From CAWEWH01 sp963812775 (GTDB lineage Bacteria; Pseudomonadota; Alphaproteobacteria; Rhizobiales; Beijerinckiaceae): a DNA stretch of 64,000 bases. Positions 46,498 through 55,269 of the stretch are shown here, one piece after another. The DNA is taken from NCBI GenBank assembly GCA_963812775.1, contig CAWEWH010000005.1, positions 1,054,001-1,118,000 on the forward strand. Reading direction: 5' to 3'. Below the pieces are notes generated by a model that saw nothing but the letters and a program-made list of their open reading frames with translations, ran no database searches and was not told the origin of the DNA. A program made the position numbers and the translations under genes. Within the stretch, counting starts at the first letter, position 1; every line of letters starts with the position of its first letter.

Positions 46498-47458
46498 GGC
46501 CAGGCGCTATCGCATCGGCGGCCGCGAGGACCACGTGCGCCAGCGCTTCGCGGTCGGCGAGGCTCGACATCAAGGTCCGTGTGAAGACGATCTCTGCCGG
46601 CGAGCCGGCGAGATGGCGCGCATCCTCCTCGTCGGCCACGAAAACATCGATCAGGCCGTCGTAGAGCTTGGCGACGCTCGCCGCCTCGGGCGCGATGCCG
46701 AGCTCCACCATCATCTTGGCGGTCGGTCCCTTGACCGCCCGCCCGCCGATGATGGGCGAGACGGCGACGACGGGCGCGTGGGATTTCGCAAGCGCCTCGC
46801 GCACGCCGGGCAGCGCCAGGATGGGGCCGATGCTGATGAAGGGATTGGACGGGCAGAGCACGATAGCGCGGACGCCAGGGCTCGACAGAGCTGCCATGAA
46901 CTGTGCCTGCGGGCGCGCCTCATCGGCTCCCGCGAAGGCCACTTCCGAAATGACAGGGGCGGCGCGGCGACGCACAAAATAGTCCTGGAAGTCGAGCCAG
47001 CCCTCGCGCGTCTTGAGCCGGGTGCGCACAGGGTCGTCGCTCATCGGCAGGATGTCGGCCGCGATGCCGAAGCGACGGCAGAGATCGCGGGTGATGCGCG
47101 ATAGCGTCTCGCCGGCTTTCATGCGGCGCGTCCGCTCGACGTGGACCGCAAGATCGGCGTCGCCGAGCTGAAACCACGTCTCGCCGCCGAGCGCCGCGAG
47201 TGCCGCCATGAAGGCCCATGTCTCGCCGCGGCGTCCCCAGCCGCGCTCCTCGTCGGCGAGGCCGCCGAGCGTGTACATCAAAGTGTCGAGGTCCGGCGAG
47301 ATCGACAGCCCCATATGCTCGAAGTCATCGCCGGTATTGGCCACCACCATGAGCGCGCCGGGTGCCAGCACGCGCGCCAGCCCCAGCGCCAGTTTGGCGC
47401 CACCGATGCCGCCCGAAAGCGCCACGACCAATCCGCGGTCCGGACCGCCTGTGGTCAC
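46490..47458 (-). CDS. cofD: F420 biosynthesis: phospho-lactate/PEP transferase (CofD/FbiA)
   Basis: 322 residues. VVALSGGIGGAKLALGLARVL is the nucleotide-sugar-like entry, followed by ANTGDDFEHMGLSISPDLDTLMYTLGG, LGDADLAVHVERT, ALSSPGVRAIVLCPSNPFIS and SPIIGGRAVKGP, all typical of CofD. It joins the activated three-carbon acid (2-phospholactate or PEP-derived) to Fo. In bacteria the substrate is PEP, giving dehydro-F420-0. Start is GTG at 47458, overlapping the cofE TGA (GTGA). The last two residues come from the repeat junction. Confidence 0.95.
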   Translation of the reverse strand: MTTGGPDRGLVVALSGGIGGAKLALGLARVLAPGALMVVANTGDDFEHMGLSISPDLDTLMYTLGGLADEERGWGRRGETWAFMAALAALGGETWFQLGDADLAVHVERTRRMKAGETLSRITRDLCRRFGIAADILPMSDDPVRTRLKTREGWLDFQDYFVRRRAAPVISEVAFAGADEARPQAQFMAALSSPGVRAIVLCPSNPFISIGPILALPGVREALAKSHAPVVAVSPIIGGRAVKGPTAKMMVELGIAPEAASVAKLYDGLIDVFVADEEDARHLAGSPAEIVFTRTLMSSLADREALAHVVLAAADAIAPGRS

Positions 47459-48219
47459 CGGAACAGATCCTCGTCCGGCGCGCGCACGAGAGTGGCGGCG
47501 TTGGTCGGCTCGGACGACCAGGCGAGGCCGCGCACGACGACCGCCGGTATTCCCTCGTCGGCCTGCCCCATGACGAGGGACGCGGCGGCGGCGATCTCGT
47601 CGGCCAATGCCGTCTCAGTGACCCTGAGCTTGCGGCCGAACAGATCGGGCCGGCCGCGTTGGTCGACGAGCGCCGGCAAGCCCGCGGCGCCGATCGCCAC
47701 CCCGACGATGCCACGCCGCCATGGGCGGCCGAAGCTATCGGCGATGATGACGGCGGGCGCCGCGTCGAACCGCGCCGCAAGCTCCGCCCGGATGCGGGCG
47801 GCCGACGCGTCAGGGTCCCGCGGCAGGAGCAGGACCGTCTCCTCGTCCGTCCCGACATTGGAGTGATCGACGCCTGCATTGGCCATCACGAAACCGAGGC
47901 GATGCTCGACGATGAGCACGTTCGCCCTGTGGCGCACCACGCGGCGCGATTCCGACAGGATCACCTCGACGAGGCGCGGGTCCTTGTCGACGGCGGCGGC
48001 CAGCTCCTTGGCCCGCGCCGAAGGCGTGACGGTGGTGATGTCGACATGGCGCCCCTCCGCCTTGGAGACGATCTTTTGCGCGAGCACGAGCACGTCGCCG
48101 TCGGCAGGCGCGATGCCGGCTTGCGTAAGACCGTTCGCCAGGAGCTTGCCGAGATCGTCGCCTGGCTTGACCAACGGCAGGCCGGGAAGGGCGCGCAGGG
48201 TCAGCGAGGACGTGTTCAT
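47455..48219 (-). CDS. cofE: F420-0:gamma-glutamyl ligase (CofE/FbiB N-terminal type)
   Basis: 254 residues: DGDVLVLAQKIVSKAEGR near the start, MANAGVDHSNVG (metal and substrate residues), then VIIADSFGRPWRRGIVGVAIG. It adds L-glutamate residues to F420-0 with GTP. The C-terminal FMN domain of FbiB of actinobacteria, which reduces dehydro-F420-0, is absent, so that reduction must come from another gene, possibly a nitroreductase elsewhere. It overlaps cofD and follows the FGD-like gene. Confidence 0.95.
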   Translation of the reverse strand: MNTSSLTLRALPGLPLVKPGDDLGKLLANGLTQAGIAPADGDVLVLAQKIVSKAEGRHVDITTVTPSARAKELAAAVDKDPRLVEVILSESRRVVRHRANVLIVEHRLGFVMANAGVDHSNVGTDEETVLLLPRDPDASAARIRAELAARFDAAPAVIIADSFGRPWRRGIVGVAIGAAGLPALVDQRGRPDLFGRKLRVTETALADEIAAAASLVMGQADEGIPAVVVRGLAWSSEPTNAATLVRAPDEDLFR

Positions 48220-48243
48220 GGGCCGGCGAAATCCTGGATCGCG

Positions 48244-49254
48244 CTACCCGAAGGCGGCGCGCAGCCGCGGCAGCACGTCCTTGGCATAGAGCCGCAGGAA
48301 CCGCTCCTGGTCCTTGCCGGGACCGTGGAACACGAGATGCCGGAAGCCGAGCTCGACGTAAGGCCTGATCCGCTCGACCTGCTCGTCGGGATCGGTGGAC
48401 ACGATCCAGCGCGAGGCCGCGCGCTCGACCGGCAGCGCGTTGGCGAGGCGCTCCATCTCGACCGGGTCCTCGACCGAGGTCTTCTCCTCGGCCGAGAGCG
48501 CCAGCGCCGCCCATTCGCGCGTGTCCTCCATGGCGTCACGCTTATCGGTGGCGTACGACACCTTCATCTCGATCATGCGGTCGATCGTGTCCGGCCGCGA
48601 CGCCTGGCGCAGCCCCTCGTCGACCTTCGGCAGCAACGTGTCGGTATAGAGCTCGCGGGCCTTGCCGCTCGTGCAGATGAAGCCGTCACCCAGCTCGCCC
48701 GCGAGCTTGGCGGCGCTGGGCCCGGAGGCGGCGATGTAGAGAGGAATCGGCTCCTTGGGCCGATCGTAGATGGTGGCCTTTTCGGTCTGGTAGTACTGGC
48801 CCTTGAAGGTGACGCGTTCCTCGCGCCACAGCTGGCGCATGAGCTGGATCAACTCGCGGAAGCGGGCTTGCCGCTCCTTGAAGGCCGGCCACTTCATGGC
48901 CGTGGCCGGCACCTCGTTGAGGGACTCGCCGGTGCCGATGCCGAGGATGACGCGCTTGGCGAACATGACCGCGAGGGTTGCGGTCGCCTGCGCCACGACG
49001 GCCGGATGGTAGCGGAAGGTCGGCGTCGCCACGCTCGTGCCGATCAGCACGCGCTCGGTCGTCGCTCCCAGCGCGCCGAGCCAGGCGAACGAGTAGGGCG
49101 CGTGGCCGTCCGTGTGCTTCCACGGCTGGAAATGGTCGCTGATGAAGACGGAGTCGAAGCCGAGTTCCTCGGCCAGGACCGAGAAGCGAAGGAGGTCGCG
49201 GGGCCCGAATTGCTCGGCCGATGCCTTGTAGCCCAAGCGCAGAGGGAGTGTCAT
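48244..49254 (-). CDS. F420-dependent glucose-6-phosphate dehydrogenase-like LLM oxidoreductase (TIGR03557 family)
   Basis: 336 residues. SDHFQPWKHTDGHAPYSFAW, LIGTSVATPTFRYHPAVVAQ, LGIGTGESLNEVPA and FICTSGKARELYTDTLLPKV follow FGD1 of mycobacteria closely, including His and Trp near the F420 ring in SDHFQPW. FGD oxidises glucose 6-phosphate or related sugars and makes F420H2. Whether this protein uses G6P needs assay; some relatives take other sugar phosphates or alcohols. It is transcribed with cofE-cofD and is the only clear F420 user in the cluster. Confidence 0.85.
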   Translation of the reverse strand: MTLPLRLGYKASAEQFGPRDLLRFSVLAEELGFDSVFISDHFQPWKHTDGHAPYSFAWLGALGATTERVLIGTSVATPTFRYHPAVVAQATATLAVMFAKRVILGIGTGESLNEVPATAMKWPAFKERQARFRELIQLMRQLWREERVTFKGQYYQTEKATIYDRPKEPIPLYIAASGPSAAKLAGELGDGFICTSGKARELYTDTLLPKVDEGLRQASRPDTIDRMIEMKVSYATDKRDAMEDTREWAALALSAEEKTSVEDPVEMERLANALPVERAASRWIVSTDPDEQVERIRPYVELGFRHLVFHGPGKDQERFLRLYAKDVLPRLRAAFG

Positions 49255-49358
49255 CGCATCGCTTGCCTTCGTTGAAGCCGCCGCCCACGGGTTTGCGCCC
49301 GTGGCTCACTTTCAGCATATAGCGGGCTTGTTGTGGGGCGGCAAAGCGGGCCAGGCGC

Positions 49359-50012
49359 ATGAGTGGTGCAACCGATGTGTGGGCCGTCATCCCGGTCAAG
49401 GAGACGGGCGGGGCCAAGCAGCGTCTGGGGAACGCCATCCCCGACGCGCTGCGCGGCCGCTTCGCCCTCGCCATGCTCGAGGACGTGCTGACGGCGCTCA
49501 CCTCGGTGTCCGGCCTGGCCGGCATCGCCATCGTGTCGCTCGATGCCGAGGCCGCAAGGCTCGCCGCGCGCCATGGCGCACGCGTCCTCACCGAGGGTGC
49601 CCGCGAGGGACAGACGGGTGCCGTGGCGGCCGCGGCGCGGATTCTCGCCGCGGAGGGCCGCTCGGCCATGCTGGCGGTCCCGGGCGACATACCACTGATC
49701 CGCCCCGAGGAGGTGGCGGAGCTCTTGGCCGCCCATGTCCGCGTGCCGGATTTCATCATCGCGCCTGCGCACGACGAGCGCGGCTCCAATGCCATCCTGT
49801 GCGCGCCGCCCCAAAGCGTGCCGCTGCGCTTCGGCGACGACAGCTTCCTGCCGCATCTCGCGGCGGCGCGTCAGGCCGGCATCGAGCCGAAGATCCTTCA
49901 TCTCCCCGGCATCGGTCTCGATATCGACCACCCTCGTGACCTCGACGCGTTTCTGCGCGTGCCGTCGCGGACGCGCACCCGCGCGCTGCTGCAGGAAGCC
50001 GGGATCGGCTGA
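49359..50012 (+). CDS. cofC: Phosphoenolpyruvate (or phospholactate) guanylyltransferase CofC/FbiD
   Basis: 217 residues. VWAVIPVKETGGAKQRLGNAIP is the nucleotide-binding entry (PVK...KxRL), followed by MLAVPGDIPLIRPEEVAELL with the metal Asp (PGDxPL), then FIIAPAHDERGSNAILCAPP. It activates PEP or 2-phospholactate with GTP for CofD. Divergent from the FGD-like gene by about 100 bp, where promoters for both arms should lie, and convergent with cofGH. Confidence 0.93.
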   Translation: MSGATDVWAVIPVKETGGAKQRLGNAIPDALRGRFALAMLEDVLTALTSVSGLAGIAIVSLDAEAARLAARHGARVLTEGAREGQTGAVAAAARILAAEGRSAMLAVPGDIPLIRPEEVAELLAAHVRVPDFIIAPAHDERGSNAILCAPPQSVPLRFGDDSFLPHLAAARQAGIEPKILHLPGIGLDIDHPRDLDAFLRVPSRTRTRALLQEAGIG

Positions 50013-50017
50013 AGCAA

Positions 50018-52501
50018 TCAGGCGCCCGGCATGGCCTCGGCAAGGGCGGTGCTTGGCTGCTGGCGTCGGCCGCTCTGGATGCGCGCCTTCTTGGAGGCCG
50101 GCATGTTGATCGGCTCCGACAGGGGGCCGGCCTGCATGGCGCGCTCCCGCCGCTCGGCGGGGGCGGCGTCATAGAGGGTCGTCCTCTGCACCGGCCGGCG
50201 CCCGATGCCGCAGATCAGCGCTTCCATGTCTGGCGGCGCGAATTCCTGTCCATGGATGGCGCCCGCCGCCCGCGTGATCGACTCGTTCATCAACGAGCCG
50301 CCGAGGTCGTTGGCGCCGGCGTCGAGGCAGGCCTTGGCGCCGTCCCGCCCCATCTTCACCCACGATGTCTGGATGTTGGGGATGAGCGGCGACAGCGCAA
50401 GGCGCGCCACCGCGTGCATCAAGACCGCCTCGCGGAACGTTGGCCCGGTGCGCGACAGGGACTTGAGGTAGATCGGGGCTTCCATGTGCACGAAGGGAAG
50501 CGGCACGAACTCCGTGAAGCCGCCGGTGCGCTCCTGGAGGTCGCGCACGGCGAGAAGGTGGGCGGCCCAGTGCCGCGGCCTGTCGACGTGGCCGAACATG
50601 ATTGTCGCGGTGGAGCGCAGCCCCACTTCGTGCGCGGTCCGCATCACTTCGAGCCACTGCGCCGTGGTGATCTTGTCGGGACAGAGGACGGCGCGCACCT
50701 CGTCATGAAGAATTTCTGCCGCCGTGCCGGGCAGCGTCGACAGTCCGGCCGCCTTGAGCAGGGTCAGGAACTCGCGCAGCGGCAGGCCGAGCGTCTTGGC
50801 TCCCTGCCAGATTTCCAGTGGCGAGAAGGCGTGGACGTGCATCGCCGGCAGCGCCGTCTTGATGCCGCGGCAGATTTCCAGATACGTGTCGCCGGTGTAG
50901 TCGGGATGGATGCCGCCCTGCAGGCACACTTCGGTGGCGCCCCGCTCCCACGCCTCGCCGACGCGGCGTTGGATTTCCTCGAGCGACAGGTCGTAGGGCG
51001 TGCCACGCAGCTCGACCGAGCGGTTGCTCTTCGAGAAGGCGCAGAACTTGCAATGGAAGTAGCAGACATTGGTGTAGTTGATGTTGCGGTTCACCACATA
51101 GGTGACCGTGTCGCCCACCGCGTCGGCGCGAAGCTCGTCCGCCGACCGGCACACCGCCGCGAGATCGCGCCCGCGCGTCGCAAACAGGGCCTCCACTTCG
51201 CGCTCGTCGAGGCGCATGCCGCGCGCGGCGCGGCCGATGATCGCGGCAATGGTCCCGTCCGTCGCGGCGACCGCGCGAGCGTGAACGCTGAAGCCTTCAA
51301 AGGCCGGAATGGGCGCCCCGCCGCCCGGCGCCCAAGCGTCGGCGCGGCGCAAGCCTGTCGCATCCGTCTCGGCGAGAACCGGCTTCTTGAACTTCGCGTC
51401 GACCCAGTCGTCGATGCGCTCAACGTAAGGCGGGTAGACGGCGAGCCGCTCGACGAGCTCCTTGCCGGCGGCACGGACTTCCGCCGCGAGCCTGACGATC
51501 TGCGGCCATGGAGCTTCCGGATTGACGTGGTCGGGCGTCACCGGCGAGATGCCACCGAAGTCGTCGATGCCCGCGTCGATGAGCTCCCTGGTCCGCCCGG
51601 GGCGCAGGTTTGGGGGCGCCTGGATGCTCATTGCCGGCCCGAAGACGATGCGCGCCATGGCGATCGTCCACAGGTGCTCTTCGATGGACGGCTCCGGCGC
51701 CCGCGCCATGCGCGTGCCCGGCTTGGCGAGAAAATTCTGGACGATGATCTCCTGCAAATGCCCGTGCTGCGCATGGGCATCCCGCAGCGCCAGCAGCGTG
51801 TCGAGGCGCTCCGCCTTGGTCTCGCCGATGCCGATCAGGATGCCGCTGGTGAACGGCACGCGCAGCTCGCCGGCGGCCGCGATCGTCGCGAGGCGCACGG
51901 CTGGATCCTTGTCGGGGGAGCCGAAATGGGCCTCGCCGCGTTCCATCAGCCGGCGCGAGGAACTCTCGAGCATGATACCTTGCGAGACGGAAACCTCACG
52001 CAGCATGGCGATGTCGTGCCGCTCCATGATGCCGGGATTGACGTGCGGCAGCAGTCCCGTCTCTTCGAACACGGCCCGGCACATCTCGGCGAGATAGGCG
52101 AGCGTCGTTGCATGTCCCAGCGCCGCGAGTTCCTCGCGCGCTGCGCCGTAGCGGAGCTCCGGCTTGTCGCCGAGGGTGAACAGGGCTTCCTTGCAGCCCG
52201 CCGCCGCACCGCGCCGCGCGATGTCGAGCACCTCGTCCCGCGTCAGGTAGGCGCGGCCGAGCTTCTTGGGGGTCTCGGCGAACACGCAATAATGGCAAAC
52301 GTCCCGGCACAACTTGGTGAGGGGGATGAACACCTTCTTGGAAAAGCTGACCACGCCCCCGTGCCCGGCGTCCCGCAGGGCCGCAGCCGTAGCCATCAGC
52401 TCGGCCAGGGGCGCCCCTTCGGCGAGCCCCCGGACCCCGTCGTCGGTCGGCAATCGATAGGGTTCGGGCGTCGACAACGAGGCAACTCCTGCAGCGCTCA
52501 C
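50018..52501 (-). CDS. cofGH: Fo synthase, fused CofG-CofH (FbiC type)
   Basis: 827 residues, a fusion of two radical SAM enzymes. The N-terminal CofG domain has CRDVCHYC (C-x3-C-x2-C) near residue 65-72. The C-terminal CofH domain has CYFHCKFC near 495-502. Each is followed by a TIM barrel: HVNPGIMER and LESSSRRLM in CofG, VCLQGGIHPDYTGDTYLEIC in CofH. It makes the deazaflavin Fo from tyrosine and a flavin precursor (5-amino-6-ribitylamino-uracil). Fused forms are typical of actinobacteria and of some proteobacteria. Start is GTG or ATG at 52501; no shift is seen in 2.5 kb. Confidence 0.95.
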   Translation of the reverse strand: MSAAGVASLSTPEPYRLPTDDGVRGLAEGAPLAELMATAAALRDAGHGGVVSFSKKVFIPLTKLCRDVCHYCVFAETPKKLGRAYLTRDEVLDIARRGAAAGCKEALFTLGDKPELRYGAAREELAALGHATTLAYLAEMCRAVFEETGLLPHVNPGIMERHDIAMLREVSVSQGIMLESSSRRLMERGEAHFGSPDKDPAVRLATIAAAGELRVPFTSGILIGIGETKAERLDTLLALRDAHAQHGHLQEIIVQNFLAKPGTRMARAPEPSIEEHLWTIAMARIVFGPAMSIQAPPNLRPGRTRELIDAGIDDFGGISPVTPDHVNPEAPWPQIVRLAAEVRAAGKELVERLAVYPPYVERIDDWVDAKFKKPVLAETDATGLRRADAWAPGGGAPIPAFEGFSVHARAVAATDGTIAAIIGRAARGMRLDEREVEALFATRGRDLAAVCRSADELRADAVGDTVTYVVNRNINYTNVCYFHCKFCAFSKSNRSVELRGTPYDLSLEEIQRRVGEAWERGATEVCLQGGIHPDYTGDTYLEICRGIKTALPAMHVHAFSPLEIWQGAKTLGLPLREFLTLLKAAGLSTLPGTAAEILHDEVRAVLCPDKITTAQWLEVMRTAHEVGLRSTATIMFGHVDRPRHWAAHLLAVRDLQERTGGFTEFVPLPFVHMEAPIYLKSLSRTGPTFREAVLMHAVARLALSPLIPNIQTSWVKMGRDGAKACLDAGANDLGGSLMNESITRAAGAIHGQEFAPPDMEALICGIGRRPVQRTTLYDAAPAERRERAMQAGPLSEPINMPASKKARIQSGRRQQPSTALAEAMPGA

Positions 52502-52616
52502 GATGCGGTCTCAAGGATCGCGAGATGGGCAGACGCCCATCGGGCGCGGACCTTACGGCAATGGGTACGGGCCGAGAAGGGCAGGCTGCGCAGGGCAGGA
52601 TTGCCGCGCCGCTTAC

Positions 52617-53672
52617 CTAGACGGGCCGCGTCTCCAGAATGCAGAACGGAGAGGATGTAGGGATCAGCCGCGGCGGCGAAAAGCCCAGGGGCGCGATGAG
52701 GCGCGTGAATTCGGCGCTGCTGCGTTCCCTGGCCCGGCCGAACAGCACCAGCATGTCTATGTCCGACAGGAAATTTATCGGGGTGGAGACGCCATCGTCC
52801 AGGACGCGCTCGATGATAAGCAACACGGCGTCGGGCCCCATGGCGGCCCTGACGTTGGCCAGGATGGCGCGGCAGCTCTCGTCGTCCCAGTCGTGCAGGA
52901 TCTGCGACAGCGTATAGATGTCGCCCCCCGCCGGCACGCTGTCGAAGAAGCTGCCCGGCGCGATGCGGCAGCGGCCGGCGATCCCGTGTGCTTCGAGCAG
53001 GGCCGGCGCGCCCGCCACCACGGCGGGTTGATCGAAGAGCAGACCCTTGGGGTCGGCATTGGCCGTCAGGATGGCGGCGAGCAGCGCGCCGTTGCCGCCG
53101 GCCACGTCGACGATGAGCTTGGCCCGCGAGAAGTCGTAGGCGCGGGTCACCGCGGCGTGGCGGTCGTCGGGACTGTGCTGCATGAAGAGGTCGAAGAGGG
53201 CGGCTTCCTCCGGATGCGCCGCCAGATAGTCGAAATTCTTCACCCCGAAGGTCACGTCGAAGGCTGAAGTCCCCTTGCGCACTGCCTCCTCGAGACGACC
53301 CCATGCCTGCCAGTTGCTGTGCATCGTCCAGAAGCGCGTCGCATGATGGAGCGTCGGCTTGGCGTCCTTGCGAAACCATGCCGAGCGCGGCGTCTGGCTG
53401 ACCGTGTCGCCCGCCCCGACTTGGAAGATCTTGAAGACCGCAAGCGCCCGGATGACGCGCAGCAGCATGTCCGGATCGGCGCCGCAATCGGCCGCGAGCT
53501 TCGCCACCGGCTGCGGCGCGGCGGCGACCCGGTCGGCCAGCTCGAATGCGGCCGCCACCTGCAGCAGCTTGGAGAGCTGAAAGGCGCGCACCAACAGCGC
53601 CACCTCGGCGAAATCCTGCTTGGCGGCGTCGCGATCCGCCATGGCTCTGTTGTCTTCCGTGCCGGCCTGCAT
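52617..53672 (-). CDS. SAM-dependent methyltransferase (O-methyltransferase, hydroxyneurosporene/acetylserotonin-type)
   Basis: 351 residues. The N-terminal dimerisation domain (LLVRAFQLSKLLQVAAAFEL, ADRVAAAPQPVAKLAADCG) is a winged helix. The C-terminal Rossmann domain has LIVDVAGGNGALLAAIL (VDVxGGxG) and SQILHDWDDESCRAIL, with the His of family 2 O-methyltransferases and FLSDIDMLVLFG. It methylates a small aromatic or isoprenoid hydroxyl; the substrate is unknown. Start ATG at 53672 has GGGGAC upstream; an ATG ten codons later is an option. No pigment genes are near. Confidence 0.85.
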   Translation of the reverse strand: MQAGTEDNRAMADRDAAKQDFAEVALLVRAFQLSKLLQVAAAFELADRVAAAPQPVAKLAADCGADPDMLLRVIRALAVFKIFQVGAGDTVSQTPRSAWFRKDAKPTLHHATRFWTMHSNWQAWGRLEEAVRKGTSAFDVTFGVKNFDYLAAHPEEAALFDLFMQHSPDDRHAAVTRAYDFSRAKLIVDVAGGNGALLAAILTANADPKGLLFDQPAVVAGAPALLEAHGIAGRCRIAPGSFFDSVPAGGDIYTLSQILHDWDDESCRAILANVRAAMGPDAVLLIIERVLDDGVSTPINFLSDIDMLVLFGRARERSSAEFTRLIAPLGFSPPRLIPTSSPFCILETRPV

Positions 53673-54059
53673 AGGGCGTCCCCGTTCTATCTTTAGGCCT
53701 CTTATCCGAGCCGCCGGTGCTGCGGAAGACGGCAGCAAGGCATGGCTTGGGACGAGCCACGCTAGCGGATGGCCGGCGCTGCCGTCGTCAGCGGGCTAGG
53801 GTCTGAGGCTGTCGGACATGCGAGGGGATCTAAGCATTAACCACGACGCGGGGCCGGCGCTCCACGCTTGGCTTGCTTACAGACGGAGCAGCGCTTGGCC
53901 TCGCGCCGGTTATTCGGCGATCCATAAAACTTTTCCTAAACCCTCCCTACGTACGGGGCCCCGCAATTCCACTCAAATTACAAAGGATTAATGCCTCCCC
54001 GCGTAACTCTGCAAGGCATGGTGGAGTGACGGATAAGCGCCTTGCATCGCGAGTGAGCA
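53673..54059. other. Intergenic stretch holding the promoter of the ATP-grasp unit
   Basis: 387 bp without a gene. It contains an AT-richer block (CATAAAACTTTTCCTAAACC at 53925-53944) and a GTACGGGGCCCC palindromic stretch at 53953, about 100 bp before the first start codon. I cannot assign a sigma box, RNA or terminator. Confidence 0.4.
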
Positions 54060-55259
54060 ATGAACAGGGCCTTGAAGGCGGCGATTCTGGAGCCGACCGC
54101 GCGTCTGCCGCGCAGGCAGTCGCGCGAGCACGAGCTTCGTTCGCAGATCGACAAGCTGTTTCGGCGGCTGCGCCTGGCCGTCGTCTATGCCGGCGATCGC
54201 TCGATTGACGGCGCCGTCATCGAGCGCACCTCCAATCCGCGTTCGTGGAAAAGCTACGAAACCGTCGCGCACGACATTGCCGCTTCCATGCGCCGGCTCG
54301 GCTGCCGCGACGTGGCGGTGCTTCCCGACGACATGCGCCTCGGCGAGGCGTTGCGCGAGCACGGAACGCACCTCGCCTGGCTCAATACTGGCGGCGTGCA
54401 GGGCCATTGCTCCATCGCGCATGCTCCCGCGATGCTGGAGCTCTTCGGCGTCCCCTATGTCGGGCACGATCCCATCACCGCCGGCATTCTCGACAACAAG
54501 CACGTCTTCAAGCGTCAATTGCGCGCGGCTGGCATTCCCACCGCCGACTTCTTCATCTGGCAGGCACGAAACGAGCGTTTCGATCCCGAGCTGTCCTCGG
54601 CCTTCCGCCGGGCGTTCGACGATTGGTGTGGGCCGTTCGTGGTCAAGCCTGTGTCGGGCCGCGCCTCGCTGCACGTCAGCTACGTGGAGCGCGTCGAGGA
54701 TCTGGCCGACGCCATCGACACCGTCTATCGTGCGACGCGCAATCACGTTCTGGTGGAGCGCTATCTCCCGGGCCGCGAGTTCTGCGTGGCGGTCTGCGGA
54801 CCGGTCTTGTCGCGTGACGGAAGCCTGGAGCGGCTCGATCGGCCGTTCGCTTTCTCGCACTTGGAGCGCGTGCTTCACGACGACGAGAAGATCTTCACCT
54901 CGATGGACGTGCGGCCGATCAACGGCGAGCGCGCCGTGCCGCTCGATCGGCGCGGCGACCACGCCGTCGTCGAGGAGCTATCGGCCATTGCCCGGCAAAT
55001 CTACAACGAGCTCAGCGTTGAGACCCTCGTCCGGATCGACATGAGAGCCGACGCGAGCGGCAAGCTGTTCGTGCTCGAAGCCAATCCCAAGCCGGACCTC
55101 AAGGCGCCCGAGCCGGACGTGACGAGCCTGGTATGCATGGGCCTTGCTGCGCACGCGATGACCTACGACGACCTGATCATGTCGATCTTTGCCAATCGCA
55201 TCGACGGCCTGCTCGGTGCGCGGCGGGGCGCCGCCGATCGCCTGACGCGGTTGTTGTAG
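54060..55259 (+). CDS. ATP-grasp ligase (D-Ala-D-Ala ligase-like)
   Basis: 399 residues. The C-terminal two thirds are an ATP-grasp fold: GHDPITAGILDNKHVFKRQL, WCGPFVVKPVSGRASLHVSY (Lys and glycine-rich loop), NHVLVERYLPGREFCVAVCG, and the metal site RIDMRADASGKLFVLEANPKPDL (E-x-N-P). The N-terminal domain has GDRSIDGAVI. It should form an amide or peptide bond from a carboxylate with ATP. Unlike housekeeping Ddl it is longer and sits with an exporter-like MFS, a binding protein and a c-di-GMP enzyme, so a signalling or secondary metabolite is likely (inference). First gene of the unit; the MFS gene follows 10 bp later. Confidence 0.85.
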   Translation: MNRALKAAILEPTARLPRRQSREHELRSQIDKLFRRLRLAVVYAGDRSIDGAVIERTSNPRSWKSYETVAHDIAASMRRLGCRDVAVLPDDMRLGEALREHGTHLAWLNTGGVQGHCSIAHAPAMLELFGVPYVGHDPITAGILDNKHVFKRQLRAAGIPTADFFIWQARNERFDPELSSAFRRAFDDWCGPFVVKPVSGRASLHVSYVERVEDLADAIDTVYRATRNHVLVERYLPGREFCVAVCGPVLSRDGSLERLDRPFAFSHLERVLHDDEKIFTSMDVRPINGERAVPLDRRGDHAVVEELSAIARQIYNELSVETLVRIDMRADASGKLFVLEANPKPDLKAPEPDVTSLVCMGLAAHAMTYDDLIMSIFANRIDGLLGARRGAADRLTRLL

Positions 55260-55269
55260 GGGCGGGGAC

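Noticed and set aside
50252..52660. An 802-codon open frame antisense to cofGH
   Set aside because: Shadow of the real gene caused by third-position GC bias; no domain resembles a known protein.
52617..53672. Methyltransferase as part of F420 synthesis
   Set aside because: No F420 step needs a methyl transfer; it is 115 bp upstream of cofGH on the same strand, so cotranscription is possible but not functional evidence.
54060..55259. Housekeeping D-Ala-D-Ala ligase
   Set aside because: Longer than Ddl, has a different N-terminal domain, and lies outside a murein cluster; only the ATP-grasp core is shared.
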